This document shows positions 43,140 to 55,700 of a DNA stretch of 64,000 bases, one piece after another; within the stretch, counting starts at the first letter, position 1; the number at the start of each line of letters is the position of its first letter. This stretch comes from Rhynchonema sp. JSB1_4 (Eukaryota > Nematoda > Chromadorea > Monhysterida > Xyalidae), in contig JASAMV010005397.1 in the NCBI GenBank assembly GCA_030248065.1, positions 62,001 through 126,000 on the forward strand. Direction: 5' to 3'. A program made the position numbers and the translations under genes. Below the pieces are notes generated by a model. The model had not been told where the DNA came from and did not search any database. It saw only the letters and a program-made list of their open reading frames with translations.

Positions 43140-46100
43140 ATGTGGCCTGTTTGGCTGGCACTCGGCATCGTAGTCGGCATCATAATCTACATCCTCTGCT
43201 GCTGTCAGCAAAAGGACATTGAAAGTTGACTATTTTCATATTTCTTTTCCTTCATATCTGATTATCAGCTGAGCTGCATTTTTCATTTTATTTTTTTGCT
43301 TATGGGCATAATGACGGCAGTTAGTACATAGGTGACACATAATTTTTGAAGCGAAAATGGAGTCACTCCCAATTTTTGGCAGGTTTGCTCGACAACGGAA
43401 TCGGCAGCGGTGTCGGCGACCAGAAAAAATCGAAATCGAAATCAGACAAGAAAAAATCAACATCATCGAAACGCAAGAAACGCGAAGGCGCTGAAACAGA
43501 AGAAAAATCACAGTCGAAACAGCAGAAACAGAAACGCGACCAAATCGCAGAGCTACCATCATCCCGACCATTGAGCCCCCTTGAAGCGTTTTTCGACCAA
43601 GAGGACAAATTTGAACACAAGAAAGAGAAAAGTACCGGCTATGAAAAAGTAAAACATCAAAAACACAAGCACGGCGACGGGGACAGAAGCAAGAAGGAAC
43701 CGATTTACGAAGAAGTTCAACCAACGGTTTGTGATTTTTGGATCCTTGATTTATCCTTTTTCGTGAAAGGTCATCATGGCAAAGTGAAAACAGCAGGTTA
43801 GAAAGGTGAATCCATTAATTTTCTGCGCAGATCGACGGCACATTCGAGCTGCCCGGTTCCAAACGTGCGACGTCGACGACAACAGAGGGCTCAACATGGA
43901 ACATCCCCGGTCCTGGCCTGTGTCCGGACAAAATGCCCAAAGTGCCCCATCGGCCGTGGCCGTGCTGTCAGCGATGTAGTGAACGGGGTGTGGTGAATGA
44001 ATGCGACGACAAAACACCGCAGCAAATGTTCGATGAGAGCCCCGGCTATGACTCGGAGGTGACCAGTGAACCGCAACAAGAAGAATCGTCAACATCAGTG
44101 ACCGAGCTGCCACCGGAACCAGAACCTCAACCGCTTGTTGAGCCGGAGCCTCAGCCAGAACCGGAACCCGAACCTGTAGTTGAGCCGGAACCTGAGCCGG
44201 AACCAGAACCTCAACCTGTCGTTGAGCCGGAACCCCAGCCTGAACCGGAACCTGAACCTGTAGTTGAGCCGGAACCTGAACCGGAACCAGAACCTCAACT
44301 TGTTGTTGAGCCGGAACTTGAACCGGAACCAGAACCTCAACCTGTTGTTGAGCCGGAACCAGAACCTCAACCTGTTGTTGAGCCGGAACCTGAGCCGGAA
44401 CCAGAACCTCAGCCTGCGGTCGTGCCTGAACCCCTGCCAGAACCAGAATCAGAACCGCCACCTGTTGTTGAGCAGGTACCTGAACCGCAGCCTCAGGCAG
44501 AACCGGAACCAGAACCTCAACCTGTTGTTGAGCCCGAACCTGAGCCACAGCCCGAACCAACTCCCGAACCAGTGCAAGAACCCGAACCAACTCCTCAACC
44601 AGTTCCTGAGCCGGAACCAATGCAAGAACCAATCATGGAGCCCGAGCCACAACAAGAGCCAGAGCCACAGCCTGCGCCTGAACCGACCCCTCAAGAACTG
44701 GAACCTCAATTACCAGCCGATGACCAAACACAGCGTTTGCCCCCATCAGTTGCCCCTCAGCCAGAATATGTTCAAGAGCCAGCACAAGAACCTGAACCAG
44801 AGCCCCAACCTGAACCTGCATTACCAGCCGATGACGAGACACAACGATTGCCACCGACACCAGTGCCTCCTGAACCAGAACCGCAGGCGGAACCTGTTCA
44901 AGAACCCGAAGCTGAACCTCCACATGAACCAGAACATCTTCCTGACCAACAAACACAACCGCCGGAACCACCACAGCAGATCGAATATGAAACTGAACCA
45001 CCTGAACCGGAACCACCACAACCTGACTACATTGTTCCACATGAACTTGGTGAGCCAGTCCCAGAGCCTGAGCATGCACCAGACGAAGCCACGCAGCCTC
45101 CTATGCCTCCCAGTCAGTTCGTTGTGGAGCCGCAACCAGAACCAATTCCGGAGCCCGAACCTGAACCTGTAGTGGAACCGGAACCCATTCCCGACGTGCA
45201 GCCGGAGCCAGAACCTGAACCTGTTCCCGAGGTTCAGCGGGAGCCAGAGCCTGAGCCAGTGCCGGAAGTTCAGCCGGTGCCAGAACCGGAACCGGTGATC
45301 GAAGTGCAGCCAGAACCAGAACCAGAACCGGTTTTCGAAGTTCAGCCGGTGCCAGAACCGGAACCGGTGATCGAAGTGCAGCCAGAACCAGAACCGGAAC
45401 CGGTTTTCGAAGTTCAGCCGGTACCAGAACCGGAACCGGTGATCGAAGTGCAGCCAGAACCAGAACCGGAACCGGTTTTCGAAGTTCAGCCGGAGCCACA
45501 ACCAGAACCTATTCCCGAAGTCCAGCAGGAGCCAGAACCGGAACCTGTTCCCGAACTGCAGCCAGAATTCGAGCCAGAACCGCCTGAACCTTTGGGCGAT
45601 GAAGACACACAACCACCCGTGCCACCATCCCAAGAGCCTGTTGAACAAGAACCAGAACCACAGCCGGAACCTGTACCGGAACCAGCAGCCGCTGAAAACG
45701 CTGATGGTGCGGGTCCTTCTGCTGGTGTGTTCAAATGCTGATTTATTTCAGTTCATTTGAGCATCGCTCAATATATTTCAGAACCGGAAACAGAACCCGA
45801 ACCAGTGATGGAGGATGCGTGGGAGTACCTGATTCCGGAGAAGAAACGCGAAGAGGTCGGCAATGACTGGGTGCCGACGTCGTTGCCACAGTTCTCGATT
45901 CCCGCCATGGGGCGACTGCTTCAGGGTGAGAAAGAAAAAGTTGTCGAAAAACCGCCCCACAACGGTTCATTTTGAAAGGTGGCCTTGAATTTCAGGTCCG
46001 GTGCCCGACTCGCACGTGTGTCTGTGGTACCAGGACGGCAATCCGGTCATGGGCTGCATGTGGGTGGATGAAAAGGGCAACATTCAGACGGCGTTCGGCA

Positions 46101-47053
46101 ATCGCGGGCATGAATATCGGGACAAGGTCCAGTTTCTCTTGATTTTCAATCCAATGTAAAAGAAAATCATTGAATTTACCATTCATATGTATTTCCAGAC
46201 GCAAGAGATCCAGGCGCTGGCGTACGATCCAAAACGTTGCGGATTCGAGATGAGCTGGCAGACGTACAAGGAGGCGACCAGTGGTTAGTGAAAATTAAAA
46301 AATATAAGAAAAACAAGAATAATAAATTAAAATCAAGAGAAAACATTCATATATAGGTGGTCAGTGGCGTCCGGTGAAGGTTCGTGACTGCGCACCGTGC
46401 GTGATCGTCGATCGACAGGGATTCGAACATTTGGGAAAAGTGCTCGTCAGCGAGGAACGGGCCAGTTTCCCGGAGAACGGTTGGTTCCCGTAGCTCAGTT
46501 GGTAGGGCATATCAGTTTTGCCATCCGAAAGTGTCGGGGTTCAGTCCTGCTCATAGTTTTTCACGCAGCTATGTAAATGTAAACTGCACCAACATGAGCT
46601 CGATTTCGCAGCTGGCAGAACGTTGAAACATTCTGACGTGGCTGCTGATTTGGGAAATAATAACGGGGAGCGCATGTACATTGATTTGGGAAATGTAACC
46701 ACGTTGAAGAATACAAAGTAGAGCATGAAGATTTTCTCTTTCTATTCGTTTTGAATTCACACTAGTCGAAATCGGACTCGTGTTGGTGTAGTTGTTGTTC
46801 ACCCGACAGTCAGATCAGTAGGAAGTCTCTCGCATCAACGCAGGCATAATAACAAGGGGCGCGAGCTTGGGACGCACTTCTATGTTTGACCAGACACAGA
46901 CAAGCAGAAAATCGTCAGTGCTAACACGCATAAGTCCTGGTGTGGAATTGGTAGTAACGAGGTGAACAGTTTTACCTTTCAATTGCAGGCAAGGAGCATG
47001 TGTACGTCGGACCGCAAGTGCAACAATTCTACGTCTTGTGTCGCACCCATTAA
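43140..47053 (+). CDS. Membrane-anchored E/P-rich protein with PWPCCQRC module and DM9-like C-terminus, 8 exons
   Basis: Exons 43140-43224, 43383-43726, 43831-45724, 45782-45925, 45996-46126, 46199-46283, 46357-46479 and 46989-47053 give 956 aa. It opens with a membrane anchor ([18 protein letters not shown]), then a very basic Lys/Ser linker, then [17 protein letters not shown]. About 530 residues of [14 protein letters not shown] repeats follow. The C-terminal ~190 residues look like two DM9 (DUF3421) repeats. The first has [10 protein letters not shown] and [11 protein letters not shown]; the second has [24 protein letters not shown] and a final FYVLC. DM9 proteins are lectin-like or of unknown role in insects, molluscs and flatworms; mannose binding is known for some. 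Topology, and whether the DM9 part faces outside, is inference. All phases close. The DM9 call rests on pattern only. Confidence 0.78.
44118..45690 (+). repeat. Coding tandem repeats, PEPEP/QP units including three 72-bp units
   Basis: Imperfect units built on GAACCTCAACCTGTTGTTGA fill 44118-44540. Three near-identical 72-bp units start at 45277, 45349 and 45421, each encoding 24 residues of the form [23 protein letters not shown]. The long open frames on the opposite strand here are by-products of the CCGGAACC-rich composition. Confidence 0.85.
46480..46556 (+). repeat. tRNA-like sequence (tRNA pseudogene or SINE head)
   Basis: TAGCTCAGTTGGTAGGGC is a canonical A box and D arm, and GGGGTTCAGTCCTG is a B box and T arm at normal distance. 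The acceptor stem (GGTTCCC against GCTCATA) does not pair and the anticodon arm is poor, so it is not a functional tRNA. It begins exactly at the donor of intron 7 of the DM9-like gene. Confidence 0.6.
46587..46788. mobile_element. Palindromic MITE with CACCAACATGAGCTCGA arms
   Basis: CACCAACATGAGCTCGATTT at the left faces AAATCGGACTCGTGTTGGTG at the right. It is homologous to 34332-34523. It lies in intron 7 of the DM9-like gene, just after the tRNA-like segment. Confidence 0.68.
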
Positions 47054-49713
47054 CGGAAAGACAATGTAAAGTCAACGATACCAAAAACAATGAATGCAAA
47101 TTGAGAAAAACTACATTTTATTTGAAAAAAGCGTAAAATTTTAGCACTGATTTTTGAAAGTGATTTGAATGAAACGAATGAATGTGAATATTGATTGATT
47201 TTGGACGGCATTGAAGACAAGTGAAATTTGATTCTCAGGATTTGAACCAAAGTGACCGTGAAGATATGATTTATTCGAAAAAATGACTGTGATTCCTGAT
47301 TTGAACTGATTTTGAACGGAATAAAATCAAAGCGAAGCTTGAATTTTTTGACAGAATTTAGCAAAATTGAAACCACACCAAAACGTTTAGTTTTTTTAGT
47401 TCAGCGGAACACCGCTTTCGTTTTTATGCAGTTGGATCCGATTGTCACTTGGCAAATATTCATAAAAAACAGTGCGCAACATTATTGGCACAGTTATCCA
47501 AAATTGTACATCACGCTTTGAAAATAAAAATGAGCCGCAATTTCAGCATGGTTTAAAATACAATTGCGTTTAGTTTTTTCCAAATTGCACCAGATCACCG
47601 CAGTTGTTGTGACACATTACGTGTGTCGGGAAAACATTCTGGGAGATATGTATAGTTGTATAAATTGATTAAAATTGCGTGCCGCTTGCGGACATTTTAT
47701 TCACGTAAGTTTACGATTAAAACACGAAAACCTTGACACTGAGACAAGCATTATGCGTTGCCAGTCGAGTTTTCTTATCTCAATGAGTTTGTCAACTAAT
47801 GCCATTTTCCAATGTTTAATGAATTTAAGGGCTTTAATTTTCTGTAAGTTTATTCGACAGGTTGAACTGCGTAATTTCCGCCAGTTGTGACGGCTTGGAC
47901 GTTTTATACCAATTTCAGCTCATTAACAATGGATAGTATCGTTTCGGTCTTTCTTATGCAAACCCCGTACCGACAACATGCTTGCATATTTCAGTCATTT
48001 GCTGTCGCAAGTGGACCGAGTCTCTTTTTAAGCTGGTCAATGAAAAGTGACATGCGACCAAAGGTTCACAAATTATTTCTCGTTCAGTTCGTAGAGGCAG
48101 CTGACTAGCCGTGAATGCATATTTAAATAGCTTTGTGCTGTTTTCGTTTGCTGCCGTCAGTGGCGCATATGCCAGCAGCAGCAAACGCGAAACTCCGCCC
48201 ACTTTCGAAAACCTGGTGCTTCGTTGGTCGCGTGCGGCCGGCTACCGAGCCAGTTTACGATGGAGAACAGAACACGCTTTTTGTCATGCTGGGGGTGACT
48301 TGTTTTATTTTTTATTCATTTTCCATTTCAATTATTGGGATATGTACTTCATTTTATTGAGCGTGCACTGCACCTTGCTTGTTTCTTGTACCGAAGTAAC
48401 TTTTGGTTAAATCCATGGCATTATTCCCCTTTATGTGGCCTTTTCACGCAACCATGCAACCAACAGGTGGTGTGGTCAAGCACGCAAATAGCTTTTTATT
48501 GCTGTCTCATCCCAGGTTATTGTGGTGTGCAGCAGCTTTTTGTTGAAAGCTCTCGTGACTTTTCAATGGGTTTTATGTCCATTCGTGGTTTTTTCATTGT
48601 TTTTTGCTATGTGTGTGCCGCGCTCTTTCTGTGCCAACTTCACCACTCCACTGTATTGGTAAAGTATACATATGTTCCGGGGAATTCTGTCGGTTTTCGA
48701 CGCATTTTTGGAATGTTCAGTGAAGCTTCATTTGAAAAATTTGTCATAAAGCGACGCCATCCTGAAAACTCGTTCGCAACAATTTTCAGCCGGCTTGCTT
48801 TCAGAGAAAGACACCGCTGGAAATCACCAAAATGTGCAATCATTCCTCACACCGCGCGCGGAACGCCTTTATTCAAACGGACGTCCATTCCGGTCAAAAC
48901 GCCGTCATAATCATTTGACTAACAACACTTCAAGTGGAACCTCTCAACACCTATTACCCTATTACAAAACCGCGTGGCAGTGTAAAAATTCACAAAATTG
49001 TACCGGACACAAACACTGAAGCAGTGAGGCGGCATGCACGTCACTGTCGGTGACGTTAGCCTGCCTGGTCATCAGCCCCTGTACACCCACAGCAGATGAT
49101 GGGCGCTGCAAGCAACAACGCTGCCTATGTCTAGCTGGCTGATGTTATAACGTGTCCATTTATATAACGCCCGGCTGGCCATAATAAAGCGATCAACGTA
49201 TGTATATACATATTACATTCGTTCGTTCGTTTATGTATTATGAGTCACAACGTTTGCCACTTTTGGTGCAGATGATGATGGTAACTCGATACTATACGCA
49301 TAACATCGCTTCGGTTGTATCGTAAAGTTCTGTCGGGTGGTTCCACTGCCGTCGATTTTGTTATACAACATTTACACGAGCAACAAACATTTTTACTATA
49401 TCCGCTCTCTCAGCCCGCATATGTAACTCCGTTCGACGTTTTTGGCTGTTAAACAACCAGCGTGGACTATTATCATATCAAAAGCAAGACTGGCTGGTAC
49501 CGCAATAGCCACCACAACAGTGTGACTGGATTCGCGACTGCTTGGCTGACCATTTTGTTGTTGCGGTTATGTAACAATAACAATAACATTTGCGTGTTTG
49601 GTCAACATTCGTACAACTATTGTCAAAACATTGCTGACCATCCAAAATATCCGTTCGATTCTCTGGTACAGTGACACTATCATTCTATTCATTCCTCCCC
49701 CCAAAGTGCCATC
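47054..49713. other. Intergenic region before the mucin gene
   Basis: 2.7 kb with the 3' flank of the DM9-like gene and the upstream region of the mucin. A 191-codon frame at 48335-48910 is open but has no domain, signal or splice context that supports coding. No repeat family was recognised. Confidence 0.5.
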
Positions 49714-52700
49714 ATGAAGCATTTATTGTGGATCAAGTCAACAACCTCGCTGTTTCTGCTCGTCATATCGTTGGGTAAGTGCGGAAATTACACATGCTTT
49801 CTCTCTTCTTTCTTTTTGATTATGGTTCTCTTTTGTATTTCGTGGCACAAAAGAGTAGCGTTCCTAATTATAATCCCGCCTGCAGATTACATATTATTAT
49901 TTCGAGCTGCTGATAATCAATCTATAGCTTCATCCTGGAGTTTCTAAGCTTACGGACACACATGGTTGTACCTGTACATTGTGCAGTGAGTTGTGGCAAT
50001 AGTATGTGCGCTAGTTTCTATGGTTACTTCACGGCAGCGTCAGCTGTTTTGCTCCAAGCTTAAATGCACAGGTACAGGTTGAATACGTGTACAATACTGC
50101 GACGTGCTTTAGAAGGACCGCTTGAAAAGTATAGGTAGTACGAGCAACTCTTAGGGATTGCCGTGGTCGGTCAAAGCACCAAATTCGAAATTCAAATCTT
50201 AATAATGGAAATCTCAGCAAACACGTCACGTGAAGCCGGAAACTGACATCCCATTAATTGAGTTATAATGCGTATAGCTCGTGTTAGCGTGAGATCCCAA
50301 TGTGTTTACAATTACACCCACCGCGACGAATAAATTGGCTGAAACGAAGCGCGCTCAGCTTGACCTGTAGAGCCGGGTAACCAACTTATATCTCACACTA
50401 CTCACTGCCTGACGTGGCTACAGGCATGAATGTGATCATACAGTTGTAACAAGCCAGTTACAGAGTATAAGAACTCCACGAGATATTATTATATACAAGT
50501 GCATGCTCTCGCAGTCCCCAAGAGATGACTACGATCCCCGTAAGCAAGATGAAGCCGGAATGCGTAACATGCCATGCAAATGTCATTGCAGCTGTTCACA
50601 TATGAACATGAAAGTCGGACCCACAGAGGAGGACTTGGGCGGTTATATGTGACACTGACAGCGTTATTTATTGCCGGGTTCGCGAATTACAATCCGTGCT
50701 TTAGTGTGTGAACTACATACAGTACCCACAACGCACTAACGTCAGCTTTTTCCATCCATACTAATTTGATCTCAAACGCGCCCTTCCTCGTCGTGCCAAA
50801 TATAATGTATACATGGTTTAATGAGTGCGTTGGCGGGACTCGGAACGGTGTTTATTGGCTTAATCTGGCGTGTACGTCTCAAGTGTTTGTGTGAACTGCG
50901 AATAAATATGTGTCATCGTCGAACCTTGTGAACTGATTTGGATGTTTTCTCAGCTCTTTGATGTTGTCACAAGCTAAAAAATACCCATATGATTTTGTGG
51001 GCGTGACTTTTTTTGATAAGAAAAGCCTGTTTTTATGGCAGGTTTCGTGTGTGTGAGCCTGTGGTGATCCACCAGTGCAAACAGCACAGCAGGCCATAAA
51101 ATCACTGAAGTGTGTACACGCGCAGGCACAGGCAATGTGGCTGGGTGGACATCTAAACTTCAAACAGCAACAAAAGTGCTGCAAAAATATACAAACACGA
51201 ATAATAGATTCATAAACTGGAATGTTTCCATCAATGCAGACTGAATGAAGTGCGTATAAATGGATCCCATCCCAAAAAGTCAGTGATGGAATGGCTTCGG
51301 CTTTTGTTTCAAACCTCTCTCTGTCCATCTGTTTTTGATTCCATGCCAGTTTTGCGACGCGCGTGCTGATATAGGAAAATAAACGAAAATAAAAAACGTG
51401 TAACATCCGTTCTCACGTGGAGAGTACAGGGATCATAACAAACAGACACAACAACTTTTTGGCTGCTGTTTTTAGGGCTCGGCCAGCCACCAGCCTGACT
51501 GGTTGATTGGTGGGGCTTTTTTCGCGAAAAAAAGTGTTAGTGTGACAGATTGGGAACGAAAAAAGGCAGGCACTTACTTTTGTGCCACCCTGTAGCAAAC
51601 GGGGAACTTCACATAAAAAACACAATAGCGTCGTTAATCAAGCTGGTGCCTGTGTGCGTGAGAGTGTCAGCACCAGCGACCAGCTAATATATAATGTCCG
51701 GCACCGGCCACTGTGTTGAATTAAATGGATCCCTATTTTTATTTAGGCTTTATATCCGTGTAATATACAAGTGGAACCCAACAATAATCAAGTTCCATAA
51801 TTTCAAAGTCACGCAAGCAACAGCTGGCGCCGAACAATCAAATCTATGCTCATACCGAGTATGGTAACGACATCAAACATCCAGGTTCAAACCAAGTGCG
51901 TTTGTTCTAGCTCAAATGAGATAAGAAGCGGCAAAAGAGAACGAGAAAAATTATGACCGCATACGGCGGTCGAGAATGAACCACAAAACAGGCACATGTC
52001 AACGTAATAGAATAGCGACATGAAAAAAAGAAATTTTATAATGGTTTGAATGAAGAAAAGCCCTGTATTTTCTAAAATTGTTATCATACCCACGGGTTGA
52101 GAGGGGGCATTGGACACATCACATATTCACTTGGTATGGTCGTGAAAATCATGATAGGAGAAAGAGACATGGAAAGCTCATTTAGAACACCCAAATAAAC
52201 GTTTTTGAAGAAAGAACCACAATTAATTAAGTTCTCATCGTTTTTTAGTCATGCACCCACAATCGACGATTGGCTACGTTGAAGATACGGGCGCGGTGAT
52301 TGGTCAGCCCCCTGGCTCGGTGCCAGACAGCAACTACCAACCGCGATACAACACAACGCCTGCACCCGGCTATATTGGACCACCCGCTATGACCCCACCC
52401 AGTGGCACGGTGTGTGTCTATCAAGCTTTTTTTGATTTCAAACATTTCGACGATTTTGTTCAAATTAAAAATTGTTTCATTTCTAGACGACTGCACCAAC
52501 GCCTGGACCATCCGTGGGAACAACAACAACGACAACAACAACAACAACTGGAAATGGAATCGACTACCAAACCACGGTCAGTGGAATGTTTCGATCATTC
52601 TACACTTTGACCTCGCCAAAAAGAAAAAAATAGTTTTTTGACGAATTTTTTGTCAAAAGTTTTTGTTTCTAGACTACAACGCCCTCATCTGGGCCGCCAG

Positions 52701-55700
52701 GAACCGGAAACGGCGACCAAACTACGGTCAGTGGCGGAATATTTCAAATTTTAGGAGCTAAAGTTTGCCCAAGTTACAATTTAAATACAGTATGACGCCA
52801 TTCCAGGCTTTCCTTATGTCCGAAGTTTGATTTGTTTCAGAACGCACTACCTGTAACGGACACCGGTTCGTCCCAAACTGACGTCGGTGAAACATCAGCC
52901 GGCTTGACAGCCCCTCCGACTGACGATGGAACGAGCGTGTCCGGCGGACAGACGGACGCAGGCGGACAAGCCACGGACAGCATTGCGACATCCCAAGCGC
53001 CGGCGGACACAACTGCCGTATCTGGTCAACCGGACACCATTGCGACAGTTTCAGCAGCAAGTGTCGGGCCCGACATGACACCCGACACTGCGACACCCGG
53101 TGCACAAATCAGTGAAGCAACCGGGGCGGTTATGACGACACAAGGGACAACTCAGGTGAATGTTTCGTTAATTTTTAAAAACAAGCTCGAAGTTTTTTCA
53201 ATTCGCAGATAAACTTCAGGTCGACTTCGCCACATCGTACAGCACAGCGCAGCCGGGAACAGGCGATGGAGTGACCGCGGATCAAACAACGGTCGTCGGT
53301 ACACAAGTGACCGTCACCGCGACCGTCGCGGACGATCAGGCGACCAGTCCCATACCGGATGCGACCGACGTGAGCGGACACCCGACGGACGGCGGCACTA
53401 GGACTGAGATATCGACTATTGACACTGGAGCCACCAATGGTGTGACCCTAACTGACGGACTTACGCCCGTCACTGGTGACACAGGTGTCACAGATGACGG
53501 TACCGCGGAGACAGCAGTGACTAGCGAAACTACAGGCGGACAGGACGACCAAACAACAGCAACAGCGGACAGCACGGGTGACGTTTCATCAGGAACCGGA
53601 ACTACAGGTGCAGCCGGCACTGACTCCACTCAAACTGATACTGTTGTAACTGTGGATGTGACGGGCGAAACAGGGACAGCGGACGGACAAACGACGGACA
53701 CTGCGGACACGGTATCGACCGTTGGCGGCACTGGTGTGACGGGCCAGGTTACCGACACTACTGGGGCCGTAACGGAGGTTACGGCGGACTCGGTGACAAG
53801 TCAACCGCCCAGTACCGGCGGTCACACCGGCACAGGGCTGACGGACATTGAAGTTAGCGATGAGTCTTCGTCAACGGGCACAACGGGGGGTGGGTGGCGT
53901 TTGGAAATTAACTGTTGAAACAACATTCATAAATATTAAAAAACAAAAGACCTAGTTTCACGAGCTTCTTTATCAGATCAAACCACGTCGGCCGTGACGG
54001 AGGTTGACACAAGCAGTGACGGGTTGACGGACACTACAGCTGCTACAGACATAACTGGTGACGGTACGGTCACCAGTACTGACGGCGATGTGTCAGGTGA
54101 AACGGGCGTCACAGCAGGTTGGACAACTGCGCGAACTGACTAAATTCTCCCATTTCCGTATTGTTATGGAAAATTTTTCAGACTCGGTTCAAACAGATGC
54201 ACCTGCTACTGACACGGGACTGAGCAGTGCTGTGACGGACTCCGTTGTAACGGGCACAACGGGAGAGTCAGCGGTTGAAACCAGCGCGAGTGCCACCGGC
54301 GGGACAGACGTCACAGAAAGTGGTTAGTTGGGTATTTGGGCCAACCATGTGCAATAAGTTTGGCTTCTTAATTTGGTGCATTGTAGAAGTGCAACTGTGC
54401 TTCCTAATTCAGGCGCCGTGACCAGCAGCGCTGCGACATCAGCCTCAGGTGTCACTCAGCAAACGACAGTGTCGGGTGCGACAGATGACACGACGCCTGA
54501 TACGACAGGTGAGACAGACACAACCGATGTGTCCGGACATGTGTCGGACACAACTGGCCTATCCGTTGCAACCCACATCATGACTTCCGCCGCTACAGAT
54601 TCCACCTCCGGCGCTTCTGTCTCGCCGGACACTGCTTTGACGAGTGATGTTTCAATCGCTACCAATATCGGTGTCAGTGACACGACAGTAGTGGATTCGG
54701 CAGGTACCAGAGCCGGTGCGACTAGTCAGAGCCCGACAACTGGTGATGGAGCGACGACCAGCGATGGTGTGTCAGACATCATCAGTAGTGCTGCACCGGA
54801 CTCGTCAGACCGGACAACTCAGGCGCCCACAGACACCAGCACCACTGGGTCGCTCGTCAGTGGCGGCGTGACTGAGAGCACACAGACATTCACATTGAGC
54901 ACAAGTACCGGAACTGTACAAGCCACAAGTACCGGATCCACAATGCCCGATGATGTTACCATGACTGAAACTGGATCCACAATGACTGATGACGGTACTG
55001 GAACACCGGAACAGACAACGGAGGTCGTGTTGCCAGATTCAGCAAGCACACAGTCAACAGATGACACCACGGGGTCGGAGGGCATGACTAAAGATGCGCT
55101 GGCCACAGGTGTTGTGACTGGTGATGTTTCAACGACTGGACCACCTAGTCCGGCACCCACCGAGGACCCGTCAGGAAATGGAGGCACGAATGTTTCAAGG
55201 TTAGTTAGTCCCTGATTTTCAGGTTTATCCCTGTTTTGAAAGTTGCTCCAATTCACCCTCTTTATACTGATTCTCAACAAAGCCACCCTCAACATCCTGC
55301 TACCACAAAGACAAACGGTTTCACAATATGTATGTATTTCAGCAGTGCACCACTGTCGACCACTGCCATTCCACCAAACACGACCCAAATATTATTCAAA
55401 GTGACATTCTCAATGCGTTTCCTGACTGAATGGAGCGATGCACTGGCTTCGCAGAACACGTCCGATTTCCAGAATCTCAAATCCGAAATACAAATCGGGG
55501 TCGGTTTTTTTCGTGAATTCGAATGGAATTTTCTTTTCAAATTCAACGAGAGCAGAGTTTCCTTTCAGCTTGAGCCGATCTTCAAGGAGTCTCTGAATGA
55601 CGCTTACGACAGCATCGAAATCACGGGCTTTAGGTTTGTTGATCGTGTTCGAACTTGCAATGCTTATAAAACTTGGTTCTAATCGAATTTTCAAGGTTTA

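Noticed and set aside
43751..45734. Long minus-strand open frames (up to 293 codons) rich in Val/Leu/Pro or Arg/Phe/Trp
   Set aside because: They are complements of the CCGGAACC-rich E/P repeat exon of the DM9-like gene, with no start or splice context of their own.
46480..46556. Functional tRNA gene
   Set aside because: A and B boxes are good, but the acceptor stem does not pair and the anticodon arm is poor.
48335..48910. 191-codon plus-strand open frame between the DM9-like gene and the mucin
   Set aside because: No domain, Cys/Phe-rich composition typical of random A/T sequence, no signal or homology.
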